Positions 16,910-24,652 of a DNA stretch of 64,000 nt are shown here, piece after piece. The position numbers and the translations under genes were made by a program. Source of the DNA: an uncultured Oscillospiraceae bacterium (GTDB lineage Bacteria; Bacillota; Clostridia; Oscillospirales; Oscillospiraceae). Each line of letters begins with the position of its first letter. Position 1 is the stretch's first letter. Under the pieces are notes generated by a model that saw only the letters and a program-made list of their open reading frames with translations, did no database searches and was not told the DNA's origin. The stretch spans positions 1 through 64,000 of the forward strand of contig CAKULE010000007.1 of assembly GCA_934667095.1 (NCBI GenBank), written 5' to 3'.

Positions 16910-17144
16910 CGTTTACATCAAAGCTCAGGACTCTGGTGATCAGCTTGGTCTCCAGCCGGCACCGCAGTTCCTCATTTACGCAGAGATATGGAATTCCATT
17001 TTCGTCGTACAGGGTCCTAGTGGCCAATGCGCAGATATAGCGGGAATAGTGCGCCAGCACCGCATGGACGGCGTCCACGTCTCCATCCGCAGCCGCTTCA
17101 ATCGTGGAATACGGCGGCAGGGCGGAAGCGTTATTCTTCTCCAT
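16899..17144 (-). CDS. Conjugative-transposon helix-turn-helix protein (Tn916 Orf8-like)
   Basis: This 81-residue protein has the pattern STIEAAADGDVDAVHAVLAHYSRYI typical of the HTH_16 family, small regulators found beside sigma-like proteins in Tn916-type elements (Orf8). The ATG at 17144 has GGAGG 9-10 bases upstream; a TTG three codons earlier is too close to that site. It overlaps the end of the sigma-like gene by 14 bases, so the two are coupled. It probably takes part in control of element gene expression, by analogy with Tn916. Confidence 0.75.
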   Translation of the reverse strand: MEKNNASALPPYSTIEAAADGDVDAVHAVLAHYSRYICALATRTLYDENGIPYLCVNEELRCRLETKLITRVLSFDVNGAA

Positions 17145-17565
17145 CTTTTTCAACCTCCATTCTTTGTTTTATCTCCCTAAGGGACTTCACCCGCCTGCGC
17201 TGAACGGTGCAGCGCACCAGGTTCAGCCTCTCCGCAATTTCTCGGTCTGTCATGTCCAGGAAGTAGGACAGCAGGAGGATGTCACGGGCCTCCCCTGGAA
17301 GTTCGGCCAGTGCCTGTGCCAAGCGGTCATCGTGTATGGCAACAAGATAATTCCGCACCTCGAACTGTGTGCTATCCGATGGATACTCGTCCAAAAAATA
17401 GGCACGGCCAATCTGATCCTCGGACAACTCCGAAAGGGATACCTCGTGTGCGGAGCGCCATGCGATATGCCTTTTATAATCACGGAGTTCTTCACGCAGC
17501 ACCTTTTTGCAGAAGCTGTCAAACTGGTGTCTAATGGTCTTCTGATGGGATGGCGTAGGTTTCAA
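17131..17565 (-). CDS. Sigma-70-like regulator (Tn916 Orf7-like)
   Basis: This 144-residue protein has a region 4-type DNA-binding end: ELPGEARDILLLSYFLDMTD followed by IAERLNLVRCTVQRRRVKSL. It resembles Orf7 of Tn916, a sigma-like activator of transfer genes. A TTG at 17565 is chosen because GGGGGTGA lies just upstream; a GTG three codons earlier is possible. It is the first gene of a pair with the HTH protein at 16899. The upstream 90 bases are AT-rich and hold the probable promoter. Confidence 0.75.
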   Translation of the reverse strand: MKPTPSHQKTIRHQFDSFCKKVLREELRDYKRHIAWRSAHEVSLSELSEDQIGRAYFLDEYPSDSTQFEVRNYLVAIHDDRLAQALAELPGEARDILLLSYFLDMTDREIAERLNLVRCTVQRRRVKSLREIKQRMEVEKDGEE

Positions 17566-17751
17566 GTGTTTCACCCCCGTTCCCGAACCGCGGGAAGCGG
17601 TGTTTTGACCCCTTTCGCTACTATCCCGATTGGCGGTGCCGCTTTTGCGCACATTTTGCCAGGAATAATCAAAAATTTTATTTGAAAAAATTTTGTCGAA
17701 GCCGCATATGCTTTATTTCGTGCCCTACTTAACCCGACATAAAAGCAGAAA

Positions 17752-17783
17752 AGAGCGGCACGCCCATTGGGGCGTGCCGCTCT
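17752..17783 (-). terminator. Terminator of the secreted protein gene
   Basis: AGAGCGGCACGCCC (17752-17765) pairs with GGGCGTGCCGCTCT (17770-17783). On the minus strand it is followed by TTTTCTGCTTTT. It ends the gene at 17800. Confidence 0.8.
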
Positions 17784-17799
17784 GGCGATTTGGAGGCTG

Positions 17800-18234
17800 T
17801 TAATGATAAATGGTTTCGGAGGCCGCAGACACGGTTTCCAACAGAGTGGAGGCGGCGTTGTAAACTTTCGCTGTAACCTCTACTTTGTAGTAGTACCCGG
17901 AAAGCACATAATAGTTTTCGCTAGGTGTAACCCGACCTTTTCCACTGTCAGACCAACTCTTGATGGAAGTCCACTTGCTACCGTCGCTGCTGCGATAGAG
18001 GGTCATGGTAACATCTGCACGATATGTAGGATTTTTCAATTTTACCACAGACTCACATGTCGCTTTATCAGTTTTATCAATCGATAAAGTTGCATTGATT
18101 TGCGTGATTCCGACATATCTTGGGAGAATCTTGTTGCCATCTGCTACTGCAGCCAAGGCACTTGTACTTAGCATACATAATGCCATCAAAATAATTAGCC
18201 CGTTGCACACCCATTTCTTTTTTGTGTTTTTCAT
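17800..18234 (-). CDS. Small secreted protein of unknown function
   Basis: This 144-residue protein has a signal peptide (hydrophobic residues 10-28, probable cleavage after ALA). The mature domain is about 115 residues, rich in beta strands, with TYRADVTMTLYRSSDGSKW and YYVLSGYYYKVEVTAKVYN. Small exported proteins with this layout occur in clostridia (DUF6147-like, a weak recollection). The mature part has no cysteines that could form a disulphide. It has its own terminator. An AAGGAGGAATT site precedes the ATG. It lies next to a sigma/membrane-protein pair but is separated from it by about 80 bases. The function is unknown. Confidence 0.6.
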   Translation of the reverse strand: MKNTKKKWVCNGLIILMALCMLSTSALAAVADGNKILPRYVGITQINATLSIDKTDKATCESVVKLKNPTYRADVTMTLYRSSDGSKWTSIKSWSDSGKGRVTPSENYYVLSGYYYKVEVTAKVYNAASTLLETVSAASETIYH

Positions 18235-18314
18235 GTTAATTCCTCCTTCTTAATGCTGCGAACTTAGCTCGCAGTATAGAAGACACAGAAAAAGACAAAA
18301 TGCAACAAAAGTTT

Positions 18315-19109
18315 TCATTTTTCAATCGGGGAAACCTGTTCCGCCAAAGATACGATAACTTCAACATCTACACCCGTGCTAAAAATACTACAAAAGGCAC
18401 TGCGATCTGTATCACCCCAGATAATATGGACCTCTGGACCAATCAAATTGACTTTTTCAATCAGCAGTCCGTCATATCCATGAATTTCGATTTGAGTTAC
18501 CTCGGCATCTTCGGTATCCACATAGGTGTTGGTGCCCTCTACTACCATGCTGACATCATAATATAAGTACTCCGTTTCACTTTTGATAAACCAAACTGTT
18601 GCCGAATTGTCGTTAATAGAGACCAATTCCTCATCAAGCACAAACCCCTCCGGCGGGGCAGGGAAATGATAGCCCTTGAGGGTGATCCCACCATCAACTT
18701 CTGCCGTTGAGCTGGGCTGCTCGGGTACGCTCCCCGTGCCGGTCAGCTTCAGCTTGGTAGAAACATCCGAGACTTCAATCAGCAGATTGAGTGTCCCTAC
18801 CCGGACCTCCGGTACCGCCGCATAGACTACGGCGAACAGCATAATGCACGCAACGGCGACTACAGAGACCTTGCTGAATACCCGGCGGGCCGTCCGCAGG
18901 GCGCTCTTCCGCTTGGTCTTGGACAGGGCCGAGCGGATGGTACGCAGGCAGCGCCGCTCTGTCTGCGGCGGCACGGCAGCCGCTGGGTCCTCCCGCAGAA
19001 GGCGGTTTTCCTCCCTCAGCTTCTCCCCTTCCTGCTGGGCCACCTCATCCATCAGCAGAGCAAACAGCGCGTTCTCATAATTCTCCAGCAGCTGCTCATG
19101 CTTTGTCAT
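18315..19109 (-). CDS. Membrane protein with DUF4367-like domain, probable anti-sigma partner
   Basis: This protein of about 264 residues has a cytoplasmic N-terminal region of about 85 residues. One membrane segment follows (VVAVACIMLFAVVYAAVP), then an external domain resembling DUF4367 (FPAPPEGFVLDEELVSIND, IHGYDGLLIE). DUF4367 proteins are commonly encoded after ECF sigma genes. The gene overlaps the end of the ECF sigma gene at 19096, so a regulatory pair is likely; anti-sigma activity is inference. The ATG at 19109 is preferred over one at 19118 for ribosome-site spacing. The stop lies in a region where a related transcript terminator was not obvious. Confidence 0.7.
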   Translation of the reverse strand: MTKHEQLLENYENALFALLMDEVAQQEGEKLREENRLLREDPAAAVPPQTERRCLRTIRSALSKTKRKSALRTARRVFSKVSVVAVACIMLFAVVYAAVPEVRVGTLNLLIEVSDVSTKLKLTGTGSVPEQPSSTAEVDGGITLKGYHFPAPPEGFVLDEELVSINDNSATVWFIKSETEYLYYDVSMVVEGTNTYVDTEDAEVTQIEIHGYDGLLIEKVNLIGPEVHIIWGDTDRSAFCSIFSTGVDVEVIVSLAEQVSPIEK

Positions 19110-19644
19110 CGCAGTCATTCCCTTCTGTTCGATATAGCACCCGCATGGCCTTTCGGCGGGTGCGGGTCAGCTTCATGCGGATACTGCCCGGTTTGCACTG
19201 GAGCGCCTTGGCCAGTTCGGCGTCCTCATAGCCCAGCAGATATTTGCCTTCCAATAAAAAGCGGTCTTCCTCGCTCAACTGTTCCCACAGCGTTGAGAGA
19301 TCCACCCGGCATTCGACCAGCGCCGCCAGGTCAACGGGCGAGGCTTCCTCGAAAAGCGGCTGTTCCACTTCTGTTCTGCGCCCCTGTGCCCGCACATGGG
19401 TGAAGGCGGTATTGCGGACAATGGCGCAGATGTAGTAGGGCAGCGCACAGCTGTCCAGGCCCCGCAGCCGGGCCACACTGCTTATCATGCGGACAAGGCT
19501 TTCTTGCAGTACGTCTTCCCGGTCCTCTGGCGTGGACAGGTATTTGGCGGCTGTCTTGTACATTAATCGGGAATATTTATCGTAAAGTCCGGTCAGATAC
19601 TCCCGGTCTTCCGGGGCAGCCAATGTGGAGATCATCATGATCAT
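19096..19644 (-). CDS. ECF-type RNA polymerase sigma factor
   Basis: This 182-residue sigma factor has region 2 at residues about 15-90 (YDKYSRLMYKTAAKYLS, with DVLQESLVRM). Region 4 is at about 120-175 (LLEGKYLLGYEDAELAKAL, CKPGSIRMKLTRTRRKAM). It would direct core RNA polymerase to a special promoter set. The membrane protein at 18315 overlaps its 3' end and is the likely anti-sigma. A divergent XRE/sigma pair starts 248 bases away. The target promoters are not known. Confidence 0.85.
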   Translation of the reverse strand: MIMMISTLAAPEDREYLTGLYDKYSRLMYKTAAKYLSTPEDREDVLQESLVRMISSVARLRGLDSCALPYYICAIVRNTAFTHVRAQGRRTEVEQPLFEEASPVDLAALVECRVDLSTLWEQLSEEDRFLLEGKYLLGYEDAELAKALQCKPGSIRMKLTRTRRKAMRVLYRTEGNDCDDKA

Positions 19645-19892
19645 AGTGGTATTCTCTCTTTTCTCGCTATTACATACGGTTTCAGAACAGGGTTATTTAA
19701 GGAGACACTCGGCTTCTCTTTTTGCAACACAGCAGGGCACTGTTCTTGCACAACCTCGCTCGCAAAAGTATTGTAAAACTAATTTTGTGGCATCCAAATC
19801 AGCAAAATAAATTGTATTTCTGCACATATTCGGCAATCCTATTTAGACAATTTATAATAACGCCATATTAACACTGTATAGGAGAGTTTTCA

Positions 19893-20267
19893 ATGGCGCA
19901 ATTCGGAGAATTGTTAGCAGAACTGCGTAGAGATGCCGGCTTAAAGCAAAGTGAGCTCGCCGAAAAGTTGTATGTAACGGCAGGAACGATCTCAAACTAC
20001 GAAAACAATGTTCATCTCCCCGATGTAGAGAAACTAGAGGCCATCGCAGACCTTTTCCATGTGACAACGGACTACCTGTTGGGCAGGTGCTCTTCGGACT
20101 TGTCCCCAGACATTTGGGATCACCCGCTTCTGGCCGGAAAGACAACGAGCGAAGTGGTGCGAACTATCAGCAGCCTAACCCCGGAGCGTAAGCATGCGCT
20201 GGCTGTCATTCTGCGGGACATGAGCACTCGCGTGATTCTAGAACAATATGGGGAAGGCAGCAAATGA
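19893..20267 (+). CDS. XRE-family transcriptional regulator
   Basis: This 124-residue protein has a Cro/CI-type helix-turn-helix at residues 7-60 (LRRDAGLKQSELAEKLYVT, GTISNYENNVHLPD, TTDYLLGR). A short C-terminal helical part follows. The ATG has GGAGAG 6 bases upstream. Its stop overlaps the start of the next sigma gene as ATGA, so regulator and sigma factor are coupled. The 248-base gap before it is AT-rich and has a TATAAT at 19853-19858 with a poor -35. It probably controls its own operon and possibly the divergent ECF gene. Confidence 0.85.
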   Translation: MAQFGELLAELRRDAGLKQSELAEKLYVTAGTISNYENNVHLPDVEKLEAIADLFHVTTDYLLGRCSSDLSPDIWDHPLLAGKTTSEVVRTISSLTPERKHALAVILRDMSTRVILEQYGEGSK

Positions 20268-20836
20268 TTCCAGTTTTTATACTTGCGATTGAAGATGAAA
20301 ATGACCGGGAATTCATGACCGAGTTATACTTGCACTATAACCGCTTAATGTACAGCACAATCATAAAAGTTGTGCATGATCCATCCACAACCGAGGATCT
20401 GCTCCAAAACGTTTTACTCAAGTTCATTGAGAAAATCCAAGATCTTCGTACGAAAGATCGGGATCATCTGATCAACTACGTAATTGCCGCCTGTCGAAAC
20501 CATGCTCTAAATTATCTTCGAGATCACGGGCGGCATGAGATTGTTTATCTTGATGGTATAAACGATTTAACAGGAACAGACCGCCAAGATGGCCGTATTG
20601 AAGAAATCATAATCAATCAAGAGCGTTTTGATCTGCTGGCTAAAGTCTGGGGCCAATTGGATGAGCACAATCGAATATTGTTAGAGAGCTACTACGTTCT
20701 AGAAAAATCCATGCCGGAAATAGCGGATGAGCTTGGGATAAAACCAGCCAGTGTCCGCATGGCACTTAGTCGTGCCCGCAGCGCCGCAAGAAAGGCGATG
20801 GAAGCGTATGACATGGAATGCCCTGTATCGCATTAA
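20264..20836 (+). CDS. RNA polymerase sigma-70-family factor coupled to the XRE regulator
   Basis: This 190-residue sigma factor has region 2 around YLHYNRLMYSTIIKVVHD and DLLQNVLLKFIEKI. Region 4 is ILLESYYVLEKSMPEIADEL plus KPASVRMALSRARSAARKA. It is homologous in layout to the ECF factor at 19096 but more AT-rich. Its ATG overlaps the XRE stop, and it ends at a strong terminator (20847-20886). The next gene downstream carries a different, TcdR-like promoter, so this factor may not be the one that reads it. Confidence 0.82.
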   Translation: MIPVFILAIEDENDREFMTELYLHYNRLMYSTIIKVVHDPSTTEDLLQNVLLKFIEKIQDLRTKDRDHLINYVIAACRNHALNYLRDHGRHEIVYLDGINDLTGTDRQDGRIEEIIINQERFDLLAKVWGQLDEHNRILLESYYVLEKSMPEIADELGIKPASVRMALSRARSAARKAMEAYDMECPVSH

Positions 20837-20846
20837 TCCTGCACCT

Positions 20847-20886
20847 AGAAGAACTCAAGCGTTTGCTTGAGTTCTTCTTTTTTGTC
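20847..20886 (+). terminator. Terminator of the XRE-sigma operon
   Basis: AGAAGAACTCAAGC (20847-20860) pairs perfectly with GCTTGAGTTCTTCT (20865-20878), followed by TTTTTTG. It separates the regulator operon from the lectin-enzyme gene. Confidence 0.9.
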
Positions 20887-20895
20887 CTGTTAGAG

Positions 20896-20925
20896 TTTAC
20901 ATTTCCCTATGCGCACCACTCCTTA
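20896..20925 (+). promoter_or_regulatory. TcdR-like promoter of the lectin-phosphodiester glycosidase gene
   Basis: TTTACA (20896-20901), a 17-base spacer and CTCCTTA (20919-20925) lie 68 bases upstream of the ATG at 20994, directly after a terminator. The same pattern precedes the genes at 24365 (minus strand) and 24725. TTTACA is the known -35 of TcdR/BotR/TetR/UviA-dependent promoters; their -10 (CTTTTTA-like) is close to the one here. Confidence 0.65.
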
Positions 20926-20993
20926 TAGACCGGATATATCCAAACGGCAGACACGCGCAGTCTGTCAGGTATCTGATTTGAAAGGAGATTTTT

Positions 20994-22196
20994 ATGCCTA
21001 CTTACAAAATCACCAACGTGGCCGCCAACAAGTGTTTGAACATTTACGGCAGCAATGTCACCAGTCTGACTAACAACCAGAACGTCACCCTGTGGGAGGA
21101 TAGCGACACGCCGGAACAGAAATGGGTTGTCGACATCCTTGATAGCGGTGTGTTCGTGCAGTCCGCCATCAACACTGCATTTGCCCTCAACGCATATCGG
21201 AGCAGTACCTATAACTGTGATGTCCATCTGCTGCGCGGCAACCAGACTGATGCTGCGGTGAACTTTATTCCCTCCGGCGACAACTACAAGATCCAGCTGG
21301 CCAACTATCCCACGTACTACCTGACGGCGGCCGGCACCGCGAATGGCTCTAATGCCTATTGGGCTGCTGCTACCAATGCCAACAATCAGCTTTGGACCAT
21401 GAGTGTTGTCGCTGACATCGGCCCTCACAACCACATCTACCGTCAGTCCGGTTATCTTCACATTCTTGAGACTGCCGCAGAAAACATCCGGCTGCTGTGC
21501 CAGGGCAATCTCGTTGGTTCAGCCAGTTTGAAGACCATGCGTAATTCCGGCTACCTGGGTGTCAACGGAGGTTTTTGGTCCGTGGAAGAAGTCGAAAAAG
21601 AAGGAACGGAAGGCGAAAAGGAAAAGATCAGAATTCTTCTCAATGTTGCACTGCAGGACGGTCAGCATGTCGGCCCTGGTACCCATGGGCTTACAAACAG
21701 CACCGGCCGCAGCGTTATCGGCTGGGACGGCACAAGCCTGGAACAGATCAACGGCATCCGATATCTGAATCAGAATGACAGCAGCATTCCCGCCAAGTAT
21801 AAGGTTGAGGGAACGTGGATGCAGGGTGGCATCGATTTGGCCCTTGGGTATTCCAGCTGGCTGAGCGTATTTGGTAAAGACGGGGGCGAAAACTATACCA
21901 GCGGTTCGGCCTACCGCACCGCAATGGTCGCCCATCTGAGCGGAGCGAAAGCAGGCAAGGTCGAACTCATGGTATATGCCGCTGCGGTAACCACCGCCAA
22001 CTTCCGCACCGCAATTCAGCAGTACTTGGGGATCACCGATGGTGCCAGTCCGAGTACCACCTATGCGGCGATCATGCTGGATGGCGGCGGCTCTTCGCAG
22101 ATGACAGCCAAAAATGCGTTTGGCACAATGGTCGTTATTCCTTCCAGCCAGTCCCGTGGGCTTTCTCAGATTGTCACGCTGAAAGATGCAACCTAA
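20994..22196 (+). CDS. Ricin-type lectin domain fused to a phosphodiester glycosidase (NAGPA) domain, no signal peptide
   Basis: This 400-residue protein has two parts. Residues 1-140 form a ricin-B-like beta-trefoil with repeated NNQNVTLWED and NNQLWTMSVV patterns. Residues about 150-400 match the phosphodiester glycosidase (NAGPA) family, with YLGVNGGFW and the hallmark AAIMLDGGGSSQM near the end. Such enzymes cleave sugar-phosphodiester bonds, for example GlcNAc-1-phosphate linkages. The protein starts MPTYKITNVAAN, with no signal peptide or membrane segment, yet these domains normally act outside the cell. The RBS is AAAGGAG, 7 bases upstream. A related lectin domain heads the peptidase at 24725, and a holin gene lies 1.2 kb downstream. 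Release through the holin is inference. Confidence 0.85.
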   Translation: MPTYKITNVAANKCLNIYGSNVTSLTNNQNVTLWEDSDTPEQKWVVDILDSGVFVQSAINTAFALNAYRSSTYNCDVHLLRGNQTDAAVNFIPSGDNYKIQLANYPTYYLTAAGTANGSNAYWAAATNANNQLWTMSVVADIGPHNHIYRQSGYLHILETAAENIRLLCQGNLVGSASLKTMRNSGYLGVNGGFWSVEEVEKEGTEGEKEKIRILLNVALQDGQHVGPGTHGLTNSTGRSVIGWDGTSLEQINGIRYLNQNDSSIPAKYKVEGTWMQGGIDLALGYSSWLSVFGKDGGENYTSGSAYRTAMVAHLSGAKAGKVELMVYAAAVTTANFRTAIQQYLGITDGASPSTTYAAIMLDGGGSSQMTAKNAFGTMVVIPSSQSRGLSQIVTLKDAT

Positions 22197-22221
22197 GTAA
22201 TGCGGCGTCTGCCGGGTGCGG

Positions 22222-23352
22222 TCAGGGCGAGTCCTCCGACCACATCCGGCAGACAATGCCGGTGGAGCGGGGCGCATCGTAATCCTCTTCTCGGAATGCA
22301 TAGTAGCCGTCAGCATTCTCACACAGAAGCACGGTGCCGTCTGTTTTGAGAATTATAGTACGCTGATAGGTGGTGGCCGTATCCGCCACATCATCCATAA
22401 ACTTCTCCGCCGGAGCCAAGGTGCTGGTCCCGCCCTCCCCATACAGACGTTTCAACACCCATAGTGAGTCATCCTGCCGGATTACGCCCAATGCGCGGGG
22501 CAGACTTGAAGCCACCCGCTTTACATCTGTAAGAAGCAGATCAAACTGATAATCGTCGAACTGTTCACTCTCTGTTCTACGGAAGCGGTACAACTGATTA
22601 TCCAGCGTGATCAAAAGGTTGCCCTCTGCCCACCGCACGTCATTGCACACTGTCCGCAGGGAATCCGATGTGTCGTCCCACACATAGAGAGTATGATCCT
22701 CTGTGATCAGACAGCCACCATAAAAACCGCCTGAAACCCAGATGACCCCATCCATGAGTTTCGTCATATCTGCGTCCTTCCGGCCGTACTCGCCAGGGAT
22801 CAGCAGCCCATCTCCCCAACCCCAAAGGGTTCCATCTGACTGGAGTGCATAGCCGAAGGTGATGCATTGATTGGCCCATACCACGTCCTCCAGCAGCCGG
22901 ACCACCGGCAGATCACAGGACGGCAGTTCCACGGTATCCAATCCGTCAGGAACCGGCGAGGAAATGCCCCAAAGTGTACCTTCTGTGTCCGTGTAGAGAA
23001 ACATATTCATCCCGGGATATATCGAGGCCACGTCATGGGCTACTTCCAGCGGTTTCTGATAGGAATATTCCTTGCAGTGCCCAATGCTGTTATGTTCCTC
23101 GGCCTGTCCCCACATGAGCAGTGTGCCGTCCTCTCGGACAGCGTAGTATTGGCAGTCAGAGGATACGCCGATCAAGGAGGTAGGGTACGGCACCAGTGGG
23201 AAGGATGTGGGGGTGTTAGGTATCGGTGTGGTGATCGGTAACGGCGAAGACAACACAGTGTCAAGAGAAGGCAGGGGTTCCTGTTGCGTAGAGCAGGCAG
23301 TTAGGGTGAACAACAGCAGGCCGCACAGGATCAACATCCGTTTCTTCATCAT
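22222..23352 (-). CDS. RCC1-like repeat lipoprotein
   Basis: This 376-residue protein has a lipoprotein signal peptide (LLLFTLTACS, Cys20 or so). Repeats of the form YAVREDGTLLMWG, DTEGTLWGIS, LQSDGTLWGWG and TEDHTLYVWD follow, and mark a beta-propeller of the RCC1 type. It would be anchored on the outer face of the membrane, where propellers usually bind partner proteins. It lies between the lectin-enzyme gene (convergent) and the holin gene (divergent, 70 bases away), so it may belong to the same system. The ATG follows AAGGAG by 7 bases. I see no TcdR-like promoter for it. Confidence 0.75.
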   Translation of the reverse strand: MMKKRMLILCGLLLFTLTACSTQQEPLPSLDTVLSSPLPITTPIPNTPTSFPLVPYPTSLIGVSSDCQYYAVREDGTLLMWGQAEEHNSIGHCKEYSYQKPLEVAHDVASIYPGMNMFLYTDTEGTLWGISSPVPDGLDTVELPSCDLPVVRLLEDVVWANQCITFGYALQSDGTLWGWGDGLLIPGEYGRKDADMTKLMDGVIWVSGGFYGGCLITEDHTLYVWDDTSDSLRTVCNDVRWAEGNLLITLDNQLYRFRRTESEQFDDYQFDLLLTDVKRVASSLPRALGVIRQDDSLWVLKRLYGEGGTSTLAPAEKFMDDVADTATTYQRTIILKTDGTVLLCENADGYYAFREEDYDAPRSTGIVCRMWSEDSP

Positions 23353-23422
23353 AAATGCACTCCTTAACTTTTAATTTGGATTGCCCTGCAACCACTTTGC
23401 AGGAGAGGAAGGGGCCAGTCAA

Positions 23423-23824
23423 ATGAACACGATACTTAATTTCTTCAGTTCTATATCAACATCAATTCCGGTCACGCTCCAAAGGCTTATCATGGCACTT
23501 ATTCTTTTGATGTGTATTGACTACATAACAGGGGTCTGCGTTGCCATTCGTAAAAAAGAACTCTCCAGTAAAATCGGGACCAAGGGGCTGGCTACAAAAA
23601 TCATGATATTTTCAGTGGTTGGTCTTAGTGTGCTTATTGACCGTTTGCTGATTGGGGAAGGGCACACAATTAGCAGCATGACGACGCTGTTTTATTGTTC
23701 TAATGAACTTATCAGCATCTGCGAAAACGCCAGCCGGATGGGAGTCCCACTGCCTAAAAAATTGACAGAGTATCTGAAGGTTCTGCACGAAAAGGAGCCA
23801 GCGGATAATAACGAGACGAAATAG
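23423..23824 (+). CDS. TcdE-like phage/toxin-secretion holin
   Basis: This 133-residue membrane protein of the toxin-secretion/phage-lysis holin family (Holin_4/TcdE type) has three hydrophobic segments: LIMALILLMCIDYITGVCVA, IMIFSVVGLSVLIDRLL and TLFYCSNELISI. A charged tail with GVPLPKKLTEYLKVL follows. TcdE of C. difficile has the same closing pattern, with an NE or SV pair, ENxxxxG, then (L/V)P.PKRL. The ATG at 23423 follows GGAAGGGG by 8 bases; an upstream start in the same frame has no site. It lies between two genes for signal-less lectin enzymes and next to a TcdR-like sigma gene. It may release those enzymes. Confidence 0.85.
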   Translation: MNTILNFFSSISTSIPVTLQRLIMALILLMCIDYITGVCVAIRKKELSSKIGTKGLATKIMIFSVVGLSVLIDRLLIGEGHTISSMTTLFYCSNELISICENASRMGVPLPKKLTEYLKVLHEKEPADNNETK

Positions 23825-23828
23825 GGTA

Positions 23829-24365
23829 CTACATTTGCCCGCTTTGCTTCAGATAGGCACCAAGCTTCTTAATTGCGCGCCGCTTTGCTTGATTAACGCT
23901 TTGTCTGGAAACGCCGCTTCTTTTGGCCAACTCTGCAGATGAATAGCCCATAATACACACGGCCCAAAAGGTTTGTGACTCTAACGGCGTCAGCAAATTG
24001 GACGGGATGTCCAGAAGTGCATAGTCTGCGCATACGGTAAGATCATTTTTGTAAATCAGCCCATCTGTAAGTTCGTCAGCAGAGATTGAATAAGGATTGT
24101 CGATGCTTTTTTGCAAGATTTTCACATAAGCATGGTAAATTGACTTGACAAGATACTGTACCATTGCTCCATCATTTTTTGTTTTCAAGGTAGTACAATC
24201 GATATGAGAAATCAAATCCAGAAACTCAACTTGAAGGTCATAGTAAGCATCTTCAGTTTCTAGTTTCCGTGCGTATTTTTTAAGCGCTGGCTTAAATTTT
24301 TCAATCAAATTAAGTGTTGCGGTATCATCTCCTAACTGGCTCTTACGGATGTCGTCAATGATCAT
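23829..24365 (-). CDS. TcdR/UviA-like alternative sigma factor
   Basis: This 178-residue protein has the layout of group 5 sigma factors (TcdR, BotR, TetR, UviA). The N-terminal half is LIEKFKPALKKYARKLETED with LQVEFLDLISHID. The C-terminal region 4 is CIMGYSSAELAKRSGVSRQS followed by VNQAKRRAIKKLGAYLKQSG. TcdR ends with a very similar KGYSDREIA..KISRQAVNKAKNRAFKKI. In C. difficile TcdR drives the toxin genes, tcdE and itself. Here the gene's own promoter has TTTACA-16-CTCCTTA, as do both lectin-enzyme genes, so self-activation is likely. It is convergent with the holin gene (4 bases apart). The ATG follows AAGGAG by 9 bases. Confidence 0.8.
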   Translation of the reverse strand: MIIDDIRKSQLGDDTATLNLIEKFKPALKKYARKLETEDAYYDLQVEFLDLISHIDCTTLKTKNDGAMVQYLVKSIYHAYVKILQKSIDNPYSISADELTDGLIYKNDLTVCADYALLDIPSNLLTPLESQTFWAVCIMGYSSAELAKRSGVSRQSVNQAKRRAIKKLGAYLKQSGQM

Positions 24366-24394
24366 GAGTGGGCACTCCTTTGCTCTTTTGGAGC

Positions 24395-24423
24395 TAAGGA
24401 GTAAATCTCACGTCAATTGTAAA
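24395..24423 (-). promoter_or_regulatory. TcdR-like promoter of the TcdR-like sigma gene
   Basis: On the minus strand TTTACA (24423-24418), a 16-base spacer and CTCCTTA (24401-24395) lie 30 bases before the ATG at 24365. Both hexamers are identical to those at 20896-20925. Confidence 0.65.
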
Positions 24424-24561
24424 CTACCGCTTTAATTTTTAAGAAAGACTTGTAAAAGCATGTCGACACTATAGATGACACATACTTTTGGCGGGTGCAA
24501 CATGGGAATATCCATAGGAACAGAATAGGTACCATTACTCAATAAAACAATGAAACCGACA

Positions 24562-24605
24562 AAAGCGCAACACCTACACAAAAAATTGTATAGGTACTGC
24601 GCTTT
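24562..24605 (+). promoter_or_regulatory. Long hairpin between the sigma gene and the lectin-peptidase gene
   Basis: AAAGCGCA, then ACCTA, are matched after an AT-rich loop by TAGGT and TGCGCTTT (24562-24605). No gene ends here on either strand, and there is no strict T-run. It could terminate an unseen small transcript or bind a regulator. It lies just upstream of the TcdR-like promoter at 24653. Confidence 0.4.
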
Positions 24606-24652
24606 AATATTTCCTCATGCGAAGGCATGCAAAACTTCCGCCTGCATTTCCG

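Noticed and set aside
16910..16916. GTTTACA inside the HTH gene as a further TcdR-like promoter
   Set aside because: No CTCCTTA-like -10 follows at 16-17 bases, and it lies inside a coding region with no gene downstream in that direction.
23353..23422. TcdR-like promoter for the holin gene
   Set aside because: TTAACT is present near 23365, but no matching -10 follows at the proper distance, so I do not claim it.
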